A stretch of DNA of 64,000 bases from Symsagittifera roscoffensis (lineage: Eukaryota; Xenacoelomorpha; Acoela; Convolutidae): NCBI RefSeq assembly GCF_963678635.1, contig NC_087069.1, positions 7,448,633-7,512,632 on the forward strand, in the 5' to 3' direction. The notes under the pieces are model-generated. The model was not told the DNA's origin and searched no databases. It was given only the letters and a program-made list of their open reading frames with translations. A program made the translations under genes and the position numbers. This document shows positions 37,224 to 48,700 of this stretch, piece after piece (the stretch's first letter is position 1; every line of letters starts with the position of its first letter).

Positions 37224-38543
37224 ATGAGTGTAAACCAAAGCCATTTTCGGTACGGGGCTTTTACAAATTCTTCATTGGAGATTTTTGATAAAGTCCCAGT
37301 TTTGGAAACAATTATGTCATCTTACACACAAGAAGTATTCCCCAGTACTTCTCTGGATGAAAGCAGTATTGAGTTTGAATTTGAAACGGATCGTAACCTC
37401 TACTTGGATATGCGTGATACCCATCTTAGCTTAAAGCTTCAACTATTTAAAGGAAGATTGTTTGATGCTTTCAAAAAAGAAAAAGCAGAACATAAAGCAA
37501 AATCGGAGGAAGATTCAGATGAGGAACGACAAACTTACTTAATTTATGTAAACAATCTACTACGTTCTCTATTCTCCAACTGTGAAGTTTATTTCAACAA
37601 TACAATGGTCTACAATGCCAATGGATTATATCCTCATAAAGCACAGATATCGAACGAATTCAACTCGTCAGCAGTGAGTAATAAAGGAATTCTTGCTTGT
37701 CATGGATACAGTTTTGAAGAAAATCCTGATGCATTTGATATGTATCCATTCACTGATAGAGTAAATTCCTTGGGAACAGGGATAACTTTTTCACTCTATG
37801 GAAGGCTCGCCATTGATTTGTTTACTTGCGAAAAACTGTTGCTACCAAACACCAAAGTTCGAATTAAACTTATTCGAGCTAGACCTAATTTTTACATGTT
37901 ATCTGATAATCCAAATGTCAGTCTGAAAATAGTTGATTGTTCATTGTTTACTAGAAGAATTTTAGTTGCTGAACCTAATCATCAATACTTGCAATGGAAT
38001 CTGGAAAGAGAACCTGCTCAATACAATTACATGGAAACTATAGCAAGAACCTTTATCATTCCATCTCGTCAAAACCAGTTTATTCAGGAAAATGTTTTCA
38101 ATAATGCCCCAATCAGAAGGATAGCTGTTGCAATGAATACAAATTCGGCTGTTGCGGGATCTTTTCATGAAAATCCTTTCAATTATCAACAATTTCATTT
38201 GAGAGAGCTTAGAATTATTCGGGGTGGAAGAGCAATTATTTCATTAGATACAACTTCTCCTTGTCGACCCTATGTTACAACAATGAAAGCAATGCAGTTT
38301 AACGAAGATTTTCTAGCTCTTCCTATGGAAGATTTTCAAAATCACTATATTCTAGTTTTCGACTTGACTTCACTACAGGATGCCGCTGAACACTTGCATT
38401 ATCCAGAACTTAGTGGAGAAAGCTTGAGATTAGAAATGTTTTTTCAGTTTCCCTTGGAGCAAGTAACGGAAGTGATAGTCTTGGGAGAAAGACTATCAAA
38501 TGTTCAAATTGACAAATTCGGAACAGTTGCTAAAAATGTTTAG
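37224..38543 (+). CDS. MCP: Polinton major capsid protein, double jelly roll, 439 residues
   Basis: ATG 37224 to TAG 38543. Blocks typical of the family: N-L-Y-L-D-M-R-D-T-H-L (about 58-68), N-G-L-Y-P-H-K-A, N-A-P-I-R-R-I-A-V-A-M-N-T-N (about 292-305), N-P-F-N-Y-Q-Q-F, L-R-I-I-R-G-G, Y-V-T-T-M-K-A-M, H-Y-P-E-L-S-G-E and V-I-V-L-G-E-R-L-S. An acidic insert (about 88-101) sits between strands. It forms the capsid hexons of the predicted polintovirus particle. Frame fully open. The next gene's ATG overlaps its end. Confidence 0.95.
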   Translation: MSVNQSHFRYGAFTNSSLEIFDKVPVLETIMSSYTQEVFPSTSLDESSIEFEFETDRNLYLDMRDTHLSLKLQLFKGRLFDAFKKEKAEHKAKSEEDSDEERQTYLIYVNNLLRSLFSNCEVYFNNTMVYNANGLYPHKAQISNEFNSSAVSNKGILACHGYSFEENPDAFDMYPFTDRVNSLGTGITFSLYGRLAIDLFTCEKLLLPNTKVRIKLIRARPNFYMLSDNPNVSLKIVDCSLFTRRILVAEPNHQYLQWNLEREPAQYNYMETIARTFIIPSRQNQFIQENVFNNAPIRRIAVAMNTNSAVAGSFHENPFNYQQFHLRELRIIRGGRAIISLDTTSPCRPYVTTMKAMQFNEDFLALPMEDFQNHYILVFDLTSLQDAAEHLHYPELSGESLRLEMFFQFPLEQVTEVIVLGERLSNVQIDKFGTVAKNV

Positions 38544-38894
38544 TTTTTTTGAGTTTTCAGGTTCCTATAAAAATATTGTAGCTTTTTTGGGACTTTTCAT
38601 TGTGATTATCTCTGTAATATATATTTTGTTTTTCTTCAGACTTAAATCTCCAGAAAAAGCAGCTAATGAATGCTGTTTAATTGAAAACCCAAGACATTTC
38701 TTCAACCTAGACTGTAAATCAGTGTTCAACATATTTTGTCCAGTTCACAAGTTTTGTGTATGGGACTTTGTTGATTCAGTACCTAAATGCGAGTAAGTCA
38801 ATAACTTTAGGATTTTCCATCCTAAATTACAATATCATACTTTCTATTTCTTTGTTTTAGATGTAAATCAGCTAACATTTGCGAAAATGGATAA
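38536..38894 (+). CDS. Spliced small membrane protein with Cys-rich domain
   Basis: ATG 38536 overlaps the capsid stop; an earlier ATG at 38500 is also in frame. A hydrophobic segment (about residues 12-34) follows, then a Cys-rich outer domain with seven or so Cys. The frame seems to stop at 38796, but a consensus GTAAGT donor at 38793 and a TTTCTTTGTTTTAG acceptor ending at 38860 remove 68 bp. The second exon continues in frame for about 11 residues with two more Cys and stops at 38892-38894, overlapping the protease ATG. A membrane-anchored, EGF-like module is possible. Location suggests a virion or exit role; unproven. Confidence 0.6.
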
Positions 38895-39285
38895 TTTTTC
38901 ACTTCTGCAAATTATTGAAAGAATTCCTGAACTCAGGTTCAAGTACATGGGATCTTACCCCTCTGATAAAGTACCTCAACTAACAAAATACTCTTTTGCA
39001 ATTGTTAACTCAGCTCCAAGCAATGATAGAGGGGAGCACTGGATCATGATGGCTCGATTGGATAAAACTTACTATTTTGCTGATTCTTTGGGTCGAAAAA
39101 GAACAACTTATTCCTTTCTAACAAAAAAGTATCGGCGAATGGATCCTCGAAAGCTACAAAAAACTGATAATTTGTGTGGATTTTACGCAATTTATTCAGA
39201 ATTTCTTCTTTTTAAATTCTACCAGACAAACTTGAATAATATTCATGATGTGCATGTTTTGAATTTTATAAGTAATTTTATGTAA
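38887..39285 (+). CDS. PRO: Adenain-like cysteine protease, 132 residues
   Basis: ATG 38887. Catalytic set visible: His in R-G-E-H-W-I-M (about 51), Asp in Y-Y-F-A-D-S-L-G (about 66), Gln in K-L-Q-K (about 91) and Cys in D-N-L-C-G-F-Y-A (about 97). That is the adenovirus protease/Ulp1 order used for capsid maturation. It starts inside the end of the preceding spliced gene and is the last gene before the right terminal repeat. Intact. Confidence 0.94.
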   Translation: MDNFSLLQIIERIPELRFKYMGSYPSDKVPQLTKYSFAIVNSAPSNDRGEHWIMMARLDKTYYFADSLGRKRTTYSFLTKKYRRMDPRKLQKTDNLCGFYAIYSEFLLFKFYQTNLNNIHDVHVLNFISNFM

Positions 39286-39349
39286 ATTTGTAGTTTTTTC
39301 ATTTGTAAGTGTAAATTATGGCAGTAAGTTTACTATATGATGCAGTGAT

Positions 39350-39753
39350 TTATATACTTTCTTTGTAATTTAAACTTTTTTCTCAAAAAACTTGACTTTT
39401 TTCGAAGTCTCTGTAGGTTCAGAATAGATTCAGATAGGTAGAAACTAAAAGTATCTAATAAATTTTTATCATATCAAATTAAACAAAATCTTGTCGTGTT
39501 TTGAATTTTTTCGAAAAAATTTTTTTGATAAAAATTCCAAGTTTTTGCACAAAAACTCTTACCATTGACTTACCATCCACCAAAAAACTAAAGACATAAC
39601 CTTTATTCTACAATATACACGTAATTAACAATTAATTGTTCTCAATTAGGTAACGCGCGCCCAGATTTTTGTGAAAAAATTAGACAAAAAACAAAAAAAT
39701 TACGTTTTTCTTACCATTATCTTACCATCACACAAACCATAAAACTTTACCAT
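39350..39753. repeat. Polinton right terminal inverted repeat
   Basis: Reverse complement of 22774-23186: shares TGCAGTGATTTATATACTTT inward and CTTACCATC-type sites outward. The last bases (CTTTACCAT) run directly into satellite sequence beginning CATGCAGCTGACC. Confidence 0.93.
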
Positions 39754-42700
39754 TCATGCAGCTGACCATCCATCATATCTAACTTCGCTAAGAGTAAAAA
39801 ATCTGTGCGAGCACTCCTTTAAGCTCAAACAAGCGTTTTAGAGCCCTGAGACCCCCATTTTTCAGCTCAAAATAGGGGTCTTCCGCTTCGATCAGTCGCT
39901 CCTGCAGCTCAACCAAGGGTCGCGCAAGCTCAGCTAAGGTGGTTCTTAGATCTATTTGTCACGAGGAAGCGAATGAGTCTATCCCGGAAGCTCTACAGGC
40001 AAGCTTTGTTATTTTTCAAGCCAACTGAAGCAACTTCGTCAGTTTTGGACCTCATTTTGAGCTTGTTTACGGCTCGGGTCATAACTTTTGAACCACCACT
40101 TGCACAGCTCCCATCTTCTTCATGCAGCTGACCATCAACCATATCTAACTTCGCAAATATAAACCGAAGCTGTGCGAGAAATCCTTTGAGCTCAAATAAG
40201 CGCTTTAGAACCCTGAGACCACCAGTTCTCAGCTCAAAATAGGGGTCTTCCGCTTCGATCAGTCGCTCCTGCAGCTCAACCAAGGGTCGCGCAAGCTCAT
40301 CTGAGGTAGTTCTTAAACCTACTTTTCACGAGGAACCGAGTTTGCTTATCCCGGAAGCTCTACAAGCAAGCTTTGTTAATTTTCAAGCCAACTGAAGCAA
40401 CTTCGTCAGTTTTGGACCTCATTTTGAGCTTGTTTACGGCTCGGGTCATAACTTTTGAACCACCACTTGCACAGCTCCCATCTTCTTCATGCAGCTGACC
40501 ATCAACCATAGCTAACTTCGCAAATATGAAACAAAGCTGTGCGAGAAATCCTTTAAGCTCAAATAAGCGCTTTAGAGCCCTGAGACCCCCATTTCTCAGC
40601 TCAAAATAGGGGTCTTCCGCATCGATCAGTCGCTCCTGCAGCTCAACCAAGTGTCGTGCAAGCTCATCTAAGGTAGTTCTTAGACCTATGTTTCACGAGG
40701 AAGCGAATGAGCCTGTCCCGGAAGCTCTACGAACAAGCTTTGTTAATTTTCAAGTCATTTGAAGCAACTTGGTCAGTTTTGGACCTCATTTTGAGCTTGT
40801 TTACGGCTCGGGTCATAGCTTTTGAACCACTGATTGCACAGGTCCTATCTTTTTCATGCAGCTGGCCATCAATCATATCTAACTTCGCTAAGAGTAAAAA
40901 AACATCTGTGCGAGCACTCCTTCAAGCTCAAACAAGCGTTTTAGAGCCCTGAGACCCCCATTTTTCAGCTCAAAATAGGGGTCTTCCGCTTCGATCAGTC
41001 GCTTCTGCAGCTCAACCAAGGGTCGCGCAAGCTCATCTAAGGTGGTTCTTAGACCTATTTTTTACGAGGAAGCGAATGGGCCTATCCCGGAAGCTCTACA
41101 AGCAAGCTTTGTTAATTTTCAAGCCAACTGAAGCAACTTCGTCAGTTTTGGACCTCGTTTTGAGAATGTTTACGGCTCGGGTCATAACTTTTGAACCAAC
41201 AATCGCACAGCTCCCATCTTTTTCATGCAGCTGACCATGAACCATATCTAACTTCGCAAATTTGAACTGAAGCTGTGCAAAAAATCATTTGAGCTCAAAT
41301 AAGCGCTTTAGAGCCCTGAGACCCCCATTTCTCAGCTCAAAATAAGGGTCTTCCGCTTCGATCAGTCGCTCCTGCAGCTCAACTAAGAGTCGCGCAAGCT
41401 CATCTAAGGTGGTTCTTAGACCTATTTGTTACGAGGAAGCGAATGGGTCTATCCCGGAAGCTCTACAAGCAAGCTTTGTTAATTATAAAGCCAACTGAAG
41501 CAACTTCGTCAGTTTTGGAACTCATTTTGAGCTTGTTTACGGCTCGGGTCATAACTTTTGAACCAACAATCGCACAGCTCCCTTCTTTTTCATGCAGCTG
41601 ACCATGAACCGTATCTAACTTCGCAAATATGGACTGAAGCTGTGCAAGAAATCATTTGAGCTCAAATAAGCGCTTTAGAGCCCTGAGACCCCCATTTCTC
41701 AGCTCAAAATAAGGGTCTTCCGCTTCGATCAGTCGCTCCTGCAGCTCAACTAAGAGTCGCGCAAGCTCATCTAAGGTGGTTCTTAGACCTAGTTTTTACG
41801 AGGAAGCGAATGGGTCTATCCCGGAAGCTCTACAAGCAAGCTTTGTTAATTATAAAGCCAACTGAAGCAACTTCGTCAGTTTTTGAACTCATTTTGAGCT
41901 TGTTTACGGCTCGGGTCATAACTTTTGAACCAACAATCGCACAGCTCCCTTCTTTTTCATGCAGCTGACCATGAACCGTATCTAACTTCGCAAATATGGA
42001 CTGAAGCTGTGCAAGAAATCATTTGGGCTCAAATAAGCGCTTTAGAGCCCTGAGACCCCCATTTCTCAGCTCAAAATAAGGGTCTTCCGCTTCGATCAGT
42101 CGCTCCTGCAGCTCAACTAAGAGCCGCGCAAGCTCATCTAAGGTGGTTCTTAGACCTACTTTTTACGAGGAAGCGAATGGGTCTATCCCGGAAGCTCTAC
42201 AAGCAAGCTTTGTTAATTATAAAGCCAACTGAAGCAACTTCGTCAGTTTTGGAACTCATTTTGAGCTTGTTTACGGCTCGGGTCATAACTTTTGAACCAA
42301 CAATCGCACAGCTCCCTTCTTTTTCATGCAGCTGACCATGAACCGTATCTAACTTCGCAAATATGGACTGAAGCTGTGCAAGAAATCATTTGAGCTCAAA
42401 TAAGCGCTTTAGAGCCCTGAGACCCCCATTTCTCAGCTCAAAATAAGGGTCTTCCGCTTCGATCAGTCGCTCCTGCAGCTCAACTAAGAGCCGCGCAAGC
42501 TCATCTAAGGTGGTTCTTAGACCTACTTTTTACGAGGAAGCGAATGGGTCTATCCCGGAAGCTCTACAAGCAAGCTTTGTTAATTATAAAGCCAACTGAA
42601 GCAACTTCGTCAGTTTTGGAACTCATTTTGAGCTTGTTTACGGCTCGGGTCATAACTTTTGAACCAACAACAGCACAGCTCCCATCTTTTTCATACAGCT

Positions 42701-45700
42701 GACCATAAACCATATCTAACTTCGCTGAAATTGAAAGTGAGCTGTGCGAGCACTCCTTTAAGCTCAAACAAGCGTTTTAGAGCCCTGAGACCCCCATTTT
42801 TCAGCTCAAAATAGGGGTCTTCCGCTTCGATCAGTCGCTCCTGCAGCTCAACTAAGAGCCGCGCAAGCTCATCTAAGGTGGTTCTTAGACCTATTTTTCA
42901 CGAGGAAGCGAATGAGCCTATCCCGGAAGCTCTACAGGCAAGCTTTGTTAACTTTCAAGCCAACTGAAGCAACTTCGTCAGTTTTGGACCTCATTTTGAA
43001 CTTGTTTACAGCTCGGGTCATAACTTTTGAACCAACAATCGCACAGCTCCCATCTTTTTCATGCAGCTGACCAATAACCATATCTAACTTCGCAAATATG
43101 GACTGAAGCTGTGCAAGAAATCATTTGAGCTCAAATAAGCGCTTTAGAGCGCTGATACCCCCATTTCTCAGCTCAAAATAAGGGTCTTCCGCTTCGATCA
43201 GTCGCTCCTGCAGCTCAACCAAGAGTCGCGCAAGCTCATCTAAGGTGGTTCTTAGATCTTTTTTTTACGAGGAAGCGAATGGGCCTATCCCGGAAGCTCT
43301 ACAAGCAAGCTTTGTTAATTTTCAAGCCAACTGAAGCAACTTCGTCAGTTTTGGACCTCATTTTGAGAATGTTTACGGCTCGGGTCATAACTTTTGAACC
43401 AACAATCGCACAGCTCCCATCTTTTTCATGCAGCTGACCATGAACCATATCTAACTTCGCAAATTTGAACTGAAGCTGTGCAAAAAATCATTTGAGCTCA
43501 AATAAGCGCTTTGGAGCCCTGAGACCCCCATTTCTCAGCTCAAAATAAGGGTCTTCCGCTTCGATCAGTCGCTCCTGCAGCTCAAATAAGAGTCGCGCAA
43601 GCTCATCTAAGGTGGTTCTTAGATTTATTTTTTACGAGGAAGCGAATGGGTCTATCCCGGAAGCTCTACAAGCAAGCTTTGTTAATTATAAAGCCAACTG
43701 AAGCAACTTCGTCAGTTTTGGAACTCATTTTGAGCTTGTTTACGGCTCGGGTCATAACTTTTGAACCAACAATCGCACAGCCCCCTTCTTTTTCATGCAG
43801 CTGACCATGAAACATATCTAACTTCGCAAATTTGAACTGAAGCTGTGCAAGAAATCGTTTGAGCTCAAATAAGCGCTTTAGAGCCCTGAGACCCCCATTT
43901 CTCAGCTCAAAATAAGGGTCTTCCGCTTCGATCAGTCGCTCCTGCAGCTCAACTAAGAGTCGCGCAAGCTCATCTAAGGTAGTTCCTAGACTTATTTTTC
44001 ACGAGGAAGCGAATGAGCCTATCCCGGAAGCTCTACGAACAAGCTTTGTTAATTTTCAAGCCAACTGAAGCAACTTGGTCAGTTTTGGACCTCATTTTGA
44101 GCTTGTTTACGGCTCGGGTCATAGCTTTTGAACCACCGATTGCACAGGTGCCATCTTTTTCATGAAGCTGACCATGAACCATATCTAACTTCGCAAATTT
44201 GAACTGAAGCTGTGTAAGAAATCATTTGAGCTCAAATAAGCGCTTTAGAGCCCTGAGACCCCCGTTTCTCAGCTCAAAATAAGGGTCTTCCGCTTCGATC
44301 AGTCGCTCCTGCAGCTCAACCAAGAGTCGCGCAAAATCATCTAAGGTGATTCTTAGACTTATTTTTTACGAGGAAGCGAATGAGCCTATCCCGGAAGCTC
44401 TACAAGCAATCTTTGTTAACTTTCAAGCCAACTGAAGCAACTTCGTCAGTTTTGGACCTCATTTTGAGCTTGTTTACGGCTCGGGTCATAACTTTTGAGC
44501 CAACAATCGCACAGCTCCCATCTTTTTCATGAAGCTGACCATGAACCATATCTAACTTCGCAAATTTGATCTGAAGCTGTGTAATAAATCATTTGAGCTC
44601 AAATAAGCGCTTTAGAGCCCTGAGACCCCCATTTCTCAGCTCAAAATAAGGGTCTTCCGCTTCGATCAGTCGCTCCTGCAGCTCAACCAAGAGTCGCGCA
44701 AGCTCATCTAAGGTGGTTCTTAGACTTATTTTTTACGAGGAAGCGAATGGGCTATCCCGGAAGCTCTACACGCAAGCTTTGTTAATTTTCAAGCCAACTG
44801 AAGCAACTTCGTCAGTTTTGGACCTCATTTTGTGCTTGTTTACGGCTCGGGTCATAATTTTTGAACCACTAGTCGCATAGCTCCCATCTTTTTCATGCAG
44901 CTGACCATGAACCATATCTAACTTCGCAAATTGAACTGAAGCTGTGCAAGAAATCATTTGAGCTCAAATAAGCGCTTTAGAGCCCTGAGACCCCCATTTC
45001 TCAGCTCAAAATAAGGGTCTTCCGCTTCGATCAGTCGCTCCTGCAGCTCAACCAAGAGTCGCGCAAAATCATCTAAGGTGATTCTTAGACTTATTTTTTA
45101 CGAGGAAGCGAATGAGCCTATCCCGGAAGCTCTACAAGCAATCTTTGTTAACTTTCAAGCCAACTGAAGCAACTTCGTCAGTTTTGGACCTCATTTTGAG
45201 CTTGTTTACGGCTCGGGTCATAACTTTTGAGCCAACAATCGCACAGCTCCCATCTTTTTCATGAAGCTGACCATGAACCATATCTAACTTCGCAAATTTG
45301 ATCTGAAGCTGTGTAATAAATCATTTGAGCTCAAATAAGCGCTTTAGAGCCCTGAGACCCCCATTTCTCAGCTCAAAATAAGGGTCTTCCGCTTCGATCA
45401 GTCGCTCCTGCAGCTCAACCAAGAGTCGCGCAAGCTCATCTAAGGTGGTTCTTAGACTTATTTTTTACGAGGAAGCGAATGGGCTATCCCGGAAGCTCTA
45501 CACGCAAGCTTTGTTAATTTTCAAGCCAACTGAAGCAACTTCGTCAGTTTTGGACCTCATTTTGTGCTTGTTTACGGCTCGGGTCATAATTTTTGAACCA
45601 CTAGTCGCATAGCTCCCATCTTTTTCATGCAGCTGACCATGAACCATATCTAACTTCGCAAATTTGAACTGAAGCTGTGCAAGAAATCATTTGAGCTCAA

Positions 45701-48700
45701 ATAAGCGCTTTAGAGCCCTGAGACCCCCATTTCTCAGCTCAAAATAAGGGTCTTCCGCTTCGATCAGTCGCTCCTGCAGCTCAACCAAAAGTCGCGCAAG
45801 CTAATCTAAGGTGGTTCTTAGACGTTTTTTTTACGAGGAAGCGAATGGGCCTATCCCGGAAGCTCTACAAGCAAGCTTTGTTAATTTTCAAGCCAACTGA
45901 AGCAACTTCGTCAGTTTTGGACCTCATTTTGAGCTTGTTTACGGCTCGGGTCATAATTTTTGAACCACTAGTCGCATAGCTCCCATCTTTTTCATGCAGC
46001 TGACCATGAACCATATCTAACTTCGCAAATTTGAACTGAAGCTGTGTAAGAAATCATTTGAGCTCAAATAAGCGCTTTAGAGCCCTCATACCACCAATTT
46101 TTCAGCTGAAAATAGGGGTCTTCCGCTTCGATCAGTCGCTCCTGCAGCTCAACCAAGGGTCGCGCAAGCTCATCTAAGGTGGTTCTAAGACCTATTTTTC
46201 ACGAGGAAGCGAATGGGCCTATCCCGGAAGCTCTACGAGCAAGCTTTGTTAATTTTCAAGCCAACTGAAGCAACTTCGTCAGTTTTGGACCTCTTTCTGA
46301 GCTTGTTTACGTCTTGGGTCATAACTTTTGAACCACTGGTTGCACAGCTCCCATCTTTTTCATGCAGCTGACCATCAACCATATCTAACTTCGCTAAGAG
46401 AAAAACAACTGTGCGAGAACTCCTTCAAGCTCAAACAAGCGTTTTAGAGCCCTGATACCCCCATTTTTCACCTCAAAATAGGGGTCTTCCGCTTCGATCA
46501 GTCGCTCCTGTAGCTCAACCAAGGGTCGTGCAAGCTCATCTAAGGTGGTTCTTAGACCTATTTGTCACGAGGAAGCAAATGGGCCTTTCCCGGAAGCTCT
46601 ACGAGCAAGCTTTGTTAATTTTCAAGCCAACTGAAGCAGCTTCGTCAGTTTTGGACCTCATTTTGAGCTTGTTTACGTCTTGGGTCATAACTTTTGAACC
46701 ACTGATTGCACAGCTCCCATCTTTTTCATGCAGCTGACCATCAATCATATCTAACTTCGCTAAGAGAAAAAAAACTGTGCGAGCACTCCTTTAAGCTCAA
46801 ACAAGCGTTTTAGAGCCCTGAGACCCCCATTTTTCTTCTCAAAATAGGGGTCTTCCGCTTCGATCAGTCGCTCCTGTAGCTCAACCAAGGGTCGTGCAAG
46901 CTCATCTAAGGTGGTTCTTAGACCTATTTGTCACGAGGAAGCAAATGGGCCTTTCCCGGAAGCTCTACGAGCAAGCTTTGTTAATTTTCAAGCCAACTGA
47001 AGCAGCTTCGTCAGTTTTGGACCTCATTTTGAGCTTGTTTACGTCTTGGGTCATAACTTTTGAACCACTGATTGCACAGCTCCCATCTTTTTCATGCAGC
47101 TGACCATCAATCATATCTAACTTCGCTAAGAGAGAAAAAACTGTGCGAGCACTCCTTTAAGCTCAAACAAGCGTTTTAGAGCCCTGAGACCCCCATTTTT
47201 CAGCTCAAAATAGGGGTCTTCCGCTTCGATCAGTCGCTCCTGCAGCTCAACCAAGGGTCGTCCAAGCTCATATAAGGTGGTTCTTAGACCTATTTGTCAC
47301 GAGAAAGCAAATGGGCCTTTCCCGGAAGCTCTACGAGCAAGCTTTGTTAATTTTCAAGCCAACTGAAGCAACTTCGTCAGTTTTGGACCTCATTTTGAGC
47401 TTGTTTACGTCTTGGGTCATAACTTTTGAACCACTGATTGCACAGCTCCCATCTTTTTCATGCAGCTGACCATCAATCATATCTAACTTCGCTAAGAGAA
47501 AAAAAACTGTGCGAGCACTCCTTTAAGCTCAAACAAGCGTTTCAGAGCCCTGAGACCCCCATTTTTCAGCTCAAAATAGGGGTCTTCCGCTTCGATCAGT
47601 CGCTCCTGCAGCTCAACCAAGGGTCGTCCAAGCTCATCTAAGGTGGTTCTTAAACCTATTTGTCACGAGGAAGCGAATGGGCCTATCCCGGAAGCTCTAC
47701 GAGCAAGCTTTGTTAATTTTCAAGCCAACTGAAGCAACTTCGTCAGTTTTGGACCTCTTTCTGAGCTTGTTTACGTCTTGGGTCATAACTTTTGAACCAC
47801 TGGTTGCACAGCTCCCATCTTTTTCATGCAGCTGACCATCAACCATATCTAACTTCGCTAAGAGAAAAACAACTGTGCGAGAACTCCTTCAAGCTCAAAC
47901 AAGCGTTTTAGAGCCCTGATACCCCCATTTTTCACCTCAAAATAGGGGTCTTCCGCTTCGATCAGTCGCTCCTGTAGCTCAACCAAAAGTCGCGCAAGCT
48001 AATCTAAGGTGGTTCTTAGACGTTTTTTTTACGAGGAAGCGAATGGGCCTATCCCGGAAGCTCTACAAGCAAGCTTTGTTAATTTTCAAGCCAACTGAAG
48101 CAACTTCGTCAGTTTTGGACCTCATTTTGAGCTTGTTTACGGCTCGGGTCATAATTTTTGAACCACTAGTCGCATAGCTCCCATCTTTTTCATGCAGCTG
48201 ACCATGAACCATATCTAACTTCGCAAATTTGAACTGAAGCTGTGTAAGAAATCATTTGAGCTCAAATAAGCGCTTTAGAGCCCTCATACCACTAATTTTT
48301 CAGCTGAAAATAGGGGTCTTCCGCTTCGATCAGTCGCTCCTGCAGCTCAACCAAGGGTCGCGCAAGCTCATCTAAGGTGGTTCTAAGACCTATTTTTCAC
48401 GAGGAAGCGAATGGGCCTATCCCGGAAGCTCTACGAGCAAGCTTTGTTAATTTTCAAGCCAACTGAAGCAACTTCGTCAGTTTTGGACCTCTTTCTGAGC
48501 TTGTTTACGTCTTGGGTCATAACTTTTGAACCACTGGTTGCACAGCTCCCATCTTTTTCATGCAGCTGACCATCAACCATATCTAACTTCGCTAAGAGAA
48601 AAACAACTGTGCGAGAACTCCTTCAAGCTCAAACAAGCGTTTTAGAGCCCTGATACCCCGATTTTTCACCTCAAAATAGGGGTCTTCCGCTTCGATCAGT

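Larger units (their letters stand above)
22774..39753. mobile_element. Polinton/Maverick, copy B: full length, about 17.0 kb
   Basis: Terminal inverted repeats of about 410 bp enclose the diagnostic gene set: protein-primed family B polymerase, retrovirus-like integrase, A32-like ATPase, adenain-like protease, major capsid and penton. The length is normal for the group. Gene order is polymerase leftward, then structural and packaging genes rightward. No 6-bp target duplication can be matched at the ends; the left flank is the duplicated spacer and the right flank is satellite. Several genes carry frameshifts, so the copy is probably not autonomous. Confidence 0.96.

Noticed and set aside
40360-40650. 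96-codon minus-strand frame in the 367-bp satellite, with Leu-rich helical look
   Set aside because: It recurs with the monomer, is broken by indels in many monomers and has a stop in the same place each unit; no sign of selection.
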